Shown piece after piece: positions 32,731 to 35,103 of a DNA stretch of 35,103 nt. The notes below the pieces were generated by a model, which worked only from the letters and a program-made list of their open reading frames with translations, was not told where the DNA came from and made no database searches. Origin of the DNA: Verrucomicrobiota bacterium (GTDB lineage: Bacteria; Verrucomicrobiota; Verrucomicrobiia; Verrucomicrobiales; DEV007). The stretch lies in the NCBI GenBank assembly GCA_963205275.1, contig CAUJIH010000108.1, positions 1 to 35,103 of the forward strand, written 5' to 3'. How positions within the stretch are numbered: the stretch's first letter is position 1; each line of letters starts with the position of its first letter. Both the position numbers and the translations under genes were made by a program.

Positions 32731-34144
32731 GACTGAGATGATGGCAGGTTGGAGATATCTTCCCCGCAGAATCGGAATCAGAATCGGAATGGGGCTGTCC
32801 TTGTCGGAAATACGCGGGAAAGATCCAGCCCGTCACTCCGAGAATTGATATAGCCATGATCGTGTATATGACAGCTAGGCCATGTCCGTGGAATAGCGCC
32901 CAGGATGTACCTGCTAACAGGATTAAGCCCTCTGCGACTACAGCTCGCGCGACAGGGGAGACCCATCCGATTCCCAGTGCCAGCGTCTGGTTCACATGCC
33001 GCCAAATATGTGCAATAAAATAGACAGAAAAGGCGAGTAGTGCGATGCGATCCGGACGGAAACTCACAGGAGGCTCCGAATATATCTGACTCCCAGCCCA
33101 TAGTTCGATTACCCAGGGACCGATGGCGACCAGAGCGATTGCGGCGATTACCGAAAAGCCGATCCCCCCTAGGCGAAGTCTATTGGAACTGCGGGCGATC
33201 CATCGACTATCGCCGCGTTCGAAAGCATCCATTAGCGCCGGCCAATAGGGCTTCGTGATCATCGCCACGAGGCCAGTTAGAGAAAAATGGATCGTGACCA
33301 TGACATTCCATACGCCGACCGATTCCGGATTCACGCGGTGCCCGATCAAAAAGGCCATCAGGTTATATTCCACCGCTGCTGCTAAGATGTAGGTGATAGA
33401 AAAGCGGATTCCATCATTTGCCAGTGGAAGAACCAGGTTCTTGCGAAACAGAGAGAATCGTGGAAAGAGGTGGGGACGCTGGAGGAGGAGATGACAGGCA
33501 TTGCCGAGTTTGGCCAAGCTGATTGAGCCGTTCACAGCGATCAGAAGGAATTCGATGCTCGGAAAGAACCACACGCCGCAAAGCAGAAGTAAGGCGCCGA
33601 AGATATTTCCTCCCGCTCCCCAACTGTTCGTGTATCGAGTTTCTTGGTAGCCATCCCTCGCCATTTCGAAGGGGATGCACGTCATCTCTACTTGGATAAT
33701 CATCAGGCCCAGTAGAGCTGCGCGTAGCATCTCGGTTTGGACTGGAGCGAATTCTTTTCCGAACAATTGTGGAATTGGCACGTTTAGGAGCAGAGCCACG
33801 GCCCCCATCGTTGCTACGAAGCTCAGACCCACACTGATTAGAATCGACGTCGCGAAAATGCTGCGTTCCTGTTCTCGGTCTCCGCGAGCTACCACTTTGG
33901 CTAAAGCTTTCGTCAGTGCCGGACCAATGCCGATATGAAGCATGTCGATCATCCCCACAGCCATTGTTATGGCCGTGTAAACACCAAACATCTCCATTCC
34001 CAAAAGGTGAACGGCGATAGGAATCGATACCAGCCTCAGAACGATTGTCCCAATCTTGGAAATCAACGAGGTAGCTACCGCGAGCCGGAGGGAGCGGTCA
34101 CGGGTGGCGGAGATGGCAGAAATGTCAATGTCAGAGGACGACAT
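32669..34144 (-). CDS. Polysaccharide flippase (Wzx/MOP superfamily)
   Basis: A 491-residue inner-membrane protein with about twelve hydrophobic segments. It opens LAVATSLISKIGTIVLRLVS and HLLGMEMFGVYTAITMAVGM, the usual start of Wzx/PST-type lipid-linked oligosaccharide flippases. Its role would be to turn over undecaprenyl-linked glycan units for exopolysaccharide or O-antigen. The C-terminus leaves the membrane as a hydrophilic tail with an SDSDSDS run and several Arg residues, encoded in DNA that overlaps the end of the pseudouridine synthase gene by 62 bases. The ATG at 34142-34144 is chosen; the frame up to 34189 adds residues overlapping an inverted repeat. No glycosyltransferase genes adjoin it, which is unusual for a flippase. 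Confidence 0.88.
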   Translation of the reverse strand: MSSSDIDISAISATRDRSLRLAVATSLISKIGTIVLRLVSIPIAVHLLGMEMFGVYTAITMAVGMIDMLHIGIGPALTKALAKVVARGDREQERSIFATSILISVGLSFVATMGAVALLLNVPIPQLFGKEFAPVQTEMLRAALLGLMIIQVEMTCIPFEMARDGYQETRYTNSWGAGGNIFGALLLLCGVWFFPSIEFLLIAVNGSISLAKLGNACHLLLQRPHLFPRFSLFRKNLVLPLANDGIRFSITYILAAAVEYNLMAFLIGHRVNPESVGVWNVMVTIHFSLTGLVAMITKPYWPALMDAFERGDSRWIARSSNRLRLGGIGFSVIAAIALVAIGPWVIELWAGSQIYSEPPVSFRPDRIALLAFSVYFIAHIWRHVNQTLALGIGWVSPVARAVVAEGLILLAGTSWALFHGHGLAVIYTIMAISILGVTGWIFPAYFRQGQPHSDSDSDSAGKISPTCHHLSLREKLRTLRASEPRSEALRR

Positions 34145-34160
34145 GGATAATATGGTGAAA

Positions 34161-34186
34161 AATATAGTTTTTATTGAAACTATATT
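34161..34186 (-). promoter_or_regulatory. Perfect 10-bp inverted repeat upstream of the flippase gene
   Basis: AATATAGTTT (34161-34170) and AAACTATATT (34177-34186) form a perfect inverted repeat with a six-base loop, ending 16 bases before the flippase start codon. In RNA it would form a hairpin in the 5' leader followed by a few U residues; in DNA it could be a dimeric operator. It does not match the Rex operator (TTGTGA...TCACAA type). Confidence 0.5.
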
Positions 34187-34314
34187 CAAGTAAAACTCTT
34201 TCGATCTTATTAAAAAAGCTTCCTGAGAAGGGGCGATTACAACTGAATCGTAGACAGTGCCGAGTTTTGTAGTCAGTCACCTTCGACTGTCGCTTCGACT
34301 CAGGCGTAATTTCC

Positions 34315-34938
34315 TTATCTCAAGAAAAAGCTGAGACTGCGGAGTTCTGCGGCCAGATCCATCTGGTTGATTCCGATTGATTCTGGTAGCTTCAGAACTG
34401 TGGGAGAAAAGTTGAGAATTGCCTGAATCCCTGCATCCACAAGGATATCTGCAATCTCTTGTCCCGCTGCCTCAGGAACTGCGATGATCGCCATGCGCAC
34501 GCCGTGTTCTCGAACGAAGCTTCCCAAGTTCCGGACGTGATAGATCGGGAACTCGAGCTCGCCACGAGCTTTGACACGATCTGGATCCACGTCGAAGGCG
34601 GCGATAATCTCAAAGCCTTCCTTGCGAAAACCACCGTAGTGCAGCAGGGCAGAACCAAGATTTCCGACTCCGACGATCACGATGGGCTGAGAGGCGGATA
34701 GGCCGAGGGTACTGGAGATCACCTTGGACAGAGTCGCCACGTTGTAGCCGAGTCCACGAGTTCCGAACTGTCCGATACAGGCGAGATCTTTGCGAATTTG
34801 AGTCGGTTTGATCCCAGCCAGATGAGCCAGATCTTCAGATGAAACAGTCTCAGCCTCATCCTCCTGCAAACGATTCAGACATCGCTGGTAGAGGGAGAGA
34901 CGATAAACAGTCTTTCGTGATATGACGACCTTATCCAA
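34315..34938 (-). CDS. rex: Redox-sensing transcriptional repressor Rex
   Basis: Senses the NADH/NAD+ ratio and represses fermentation and respiratory genes when NADH is low. The 207-residue product has the winged-helix DNA-binding domain first: ISRKTVYRLSLYQRCLNRL at 6-24 and SSEDLAHLAGIKPTQIRKDL at 33-52, then GQFGTRGLGYNV at 56-67. The Rossmann domain follows with the NAD(H) loop IVIVGVGNLGSALLHYGGF (GVGNLG at 90-95), IIAAFDVDPDRV and the closing helix. The length is normal. The start is a TTG (34936-34938, reading CAA on the plus strand); no ATG or GTG is better placed for the family N-terminus. A possible gene end on the same strand lies 18 bases upstream. No Rex operator was found in the window. 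Confidence 0.95.
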   Translation of the reverse strand: MDKVVISRKTVYRLSLYQRCLNRLQEDEAETVSSEDLAHLAGIKPTQIRKDLACIGQFGTRGLGYNVATLSKVISSTLGLSASQPIVIVGVGNLGSALLHYGGFRKEGFEIIAAFDVDPDRVKARGELEFPIYHVRNLGSFVREHGVRMAIIAVPEAAGQEIADILVDAGIQAILNFSPTVLKLPESIGINQMDLAAELRSLSFFLR

Positions 34939-34956
34939 TGCAGAGAGAAACGGTAA

Positions 34957-35103
34957 TCATCCATTACTTTTTCTAAGATTGCCACCGGGAAAGCGTGAAT
35001 ACGAGGAATTTACTAAAATTTGTGGTAACGATTCAGCACTCTCGGCAAAGGGCTGGGGGCATCCGCACAGGGCGTTGCGGATGGCCTCGATAATGCTCAG
35101 GCC
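34957..35103 (-). CDS. 3' end of a possible unknown gene (partial)
   Basis: A minus-strand frame open from the window edge ends in TGA (complement of 34957-34959). It encodes 48 residues including LSIIEAIRNALCGCPQPF, followed by a serine-rich tail. The first 20 residues look helical and protein-like, and the frame stops 18 bases before the Rex start codon, a natural operon spacing. The last 25 residues are less convincing. I do not recognise the family, and a chance frame is possible. Confidence 0.3.
   Translation of the reverse strand, partial: GLSIIEAIRNALCGCPQPFAESAESLPQILVNSSYSRFPGGNLRKSNG

Noticed and set aside
34190..34314. Several 4-5 bp hairpins between rex and the flippase gene (for example CAGTC/GACTG and CGATT/AATCG) as a rex terminator
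   Set aside because: Stems are too short and the only T-run follows a 4-bp stem, so no terminator is called.
1..35103. CRISPR arrays, tRNA/rRNA genes, intact transposases or prophage genes
   Set aside because: No regularly spaced direct repeats other than the coding 57-bp array, no tRNA-like cloverleaf, and no transposase, integrase or phage structural gene were recognised on either strand.

Overview
The window looks like a chromosomal segment of a Verrucomicrobiota (PVC superphylum) bacterium. The evidence is gene-family content, not a database match. A ThuA-like secreted protein, a Tat-exported Gfo/Idh/MocA oxidoreductase, a planctomycete/verrucomicrobial-type cytochrome c domain joined to leucine-rich repeats, an OprO/P-type porin and many short-spaced housekeeping genes occur together. 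Base composition is moderate, except for one strikingly G+C-rich patch at about 12.77-14.48 kb. Most genes lie on the minus strand; plus-strand blocks are 10.4-12.2 kb, 12.8-14.5 kb and 29.8-32.7 kb.

Layout. 1-2.2 kb: the tail of an unknown plus-strand gene and a large secreted coiled-coil protein with a possible FlgO/CsgG-like C-terminus. 2.3-8.5 kb: a complete yejA-yejB-yejE-yejF peptide ABC importer operon (read right to left), whose YejE carries a large extra extracytoplasmic insert. 8.7-10.1 kb: a TPR protein. 10.4-12.2 kb: a ThuA-like secreted protein followed closely by glutamate racemase (murI), then a small lipoprotein on the other strand. 12.8-14.5 kb: the wreck of a type I restriction-modification locus. 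hsdM has lost its catalytic centre and is frameshifted, hsdS is gone, and hsdR has lost its helicase motor in frame while keeping its nuclease motif. 14.6-18.5 kb: a biosynthetic minus-strand run (tlpA-like thioredoxin, trpA, dapA, dapB, folK). 18.7-22.9 kb: porin, DUF4407 membrane coiled-coil protein and a cation diffusion facilitator. 23-25 kb: a Tat-exported metallo-beta-lactamase-fold hydrolase and a carbon-nitrogen hydrolase. 25.2-28.1 kb: a secreted cytochrome c/LRR protein with a long Pro-Ala-Lys repeat tail, a structured intergenic segment, and a parvulin-type foldase. 28.2-29.5 kb: a Tat-exported oxidoreductase. 29.8-32.7 kb: a sigma factor, an SGNH hydrolase with an unfamiliar C-terminal domain, and an RluD-type pseudouridine synthase. 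32.7-34.9 kb: a polysaccharide flippase and the redox repressor Rex.

Functionally the segment mixes cell-envelope work (peptide uptake, peptidoglycan precursors D-glutamate and diaminopimelate, periplasmic folding and redox, porin, flippase) with amino-acid and folate biosynthesis. The most unusual items are the doubly deleted hsdM/hsdR remnant, the expanded YejE, and an unidentified cluster of stem-loops at about 26.84-26.99 kb that may be a structured RNA. No CRISPR array, tRNA, rRNA or intact insertion sequence was seen.
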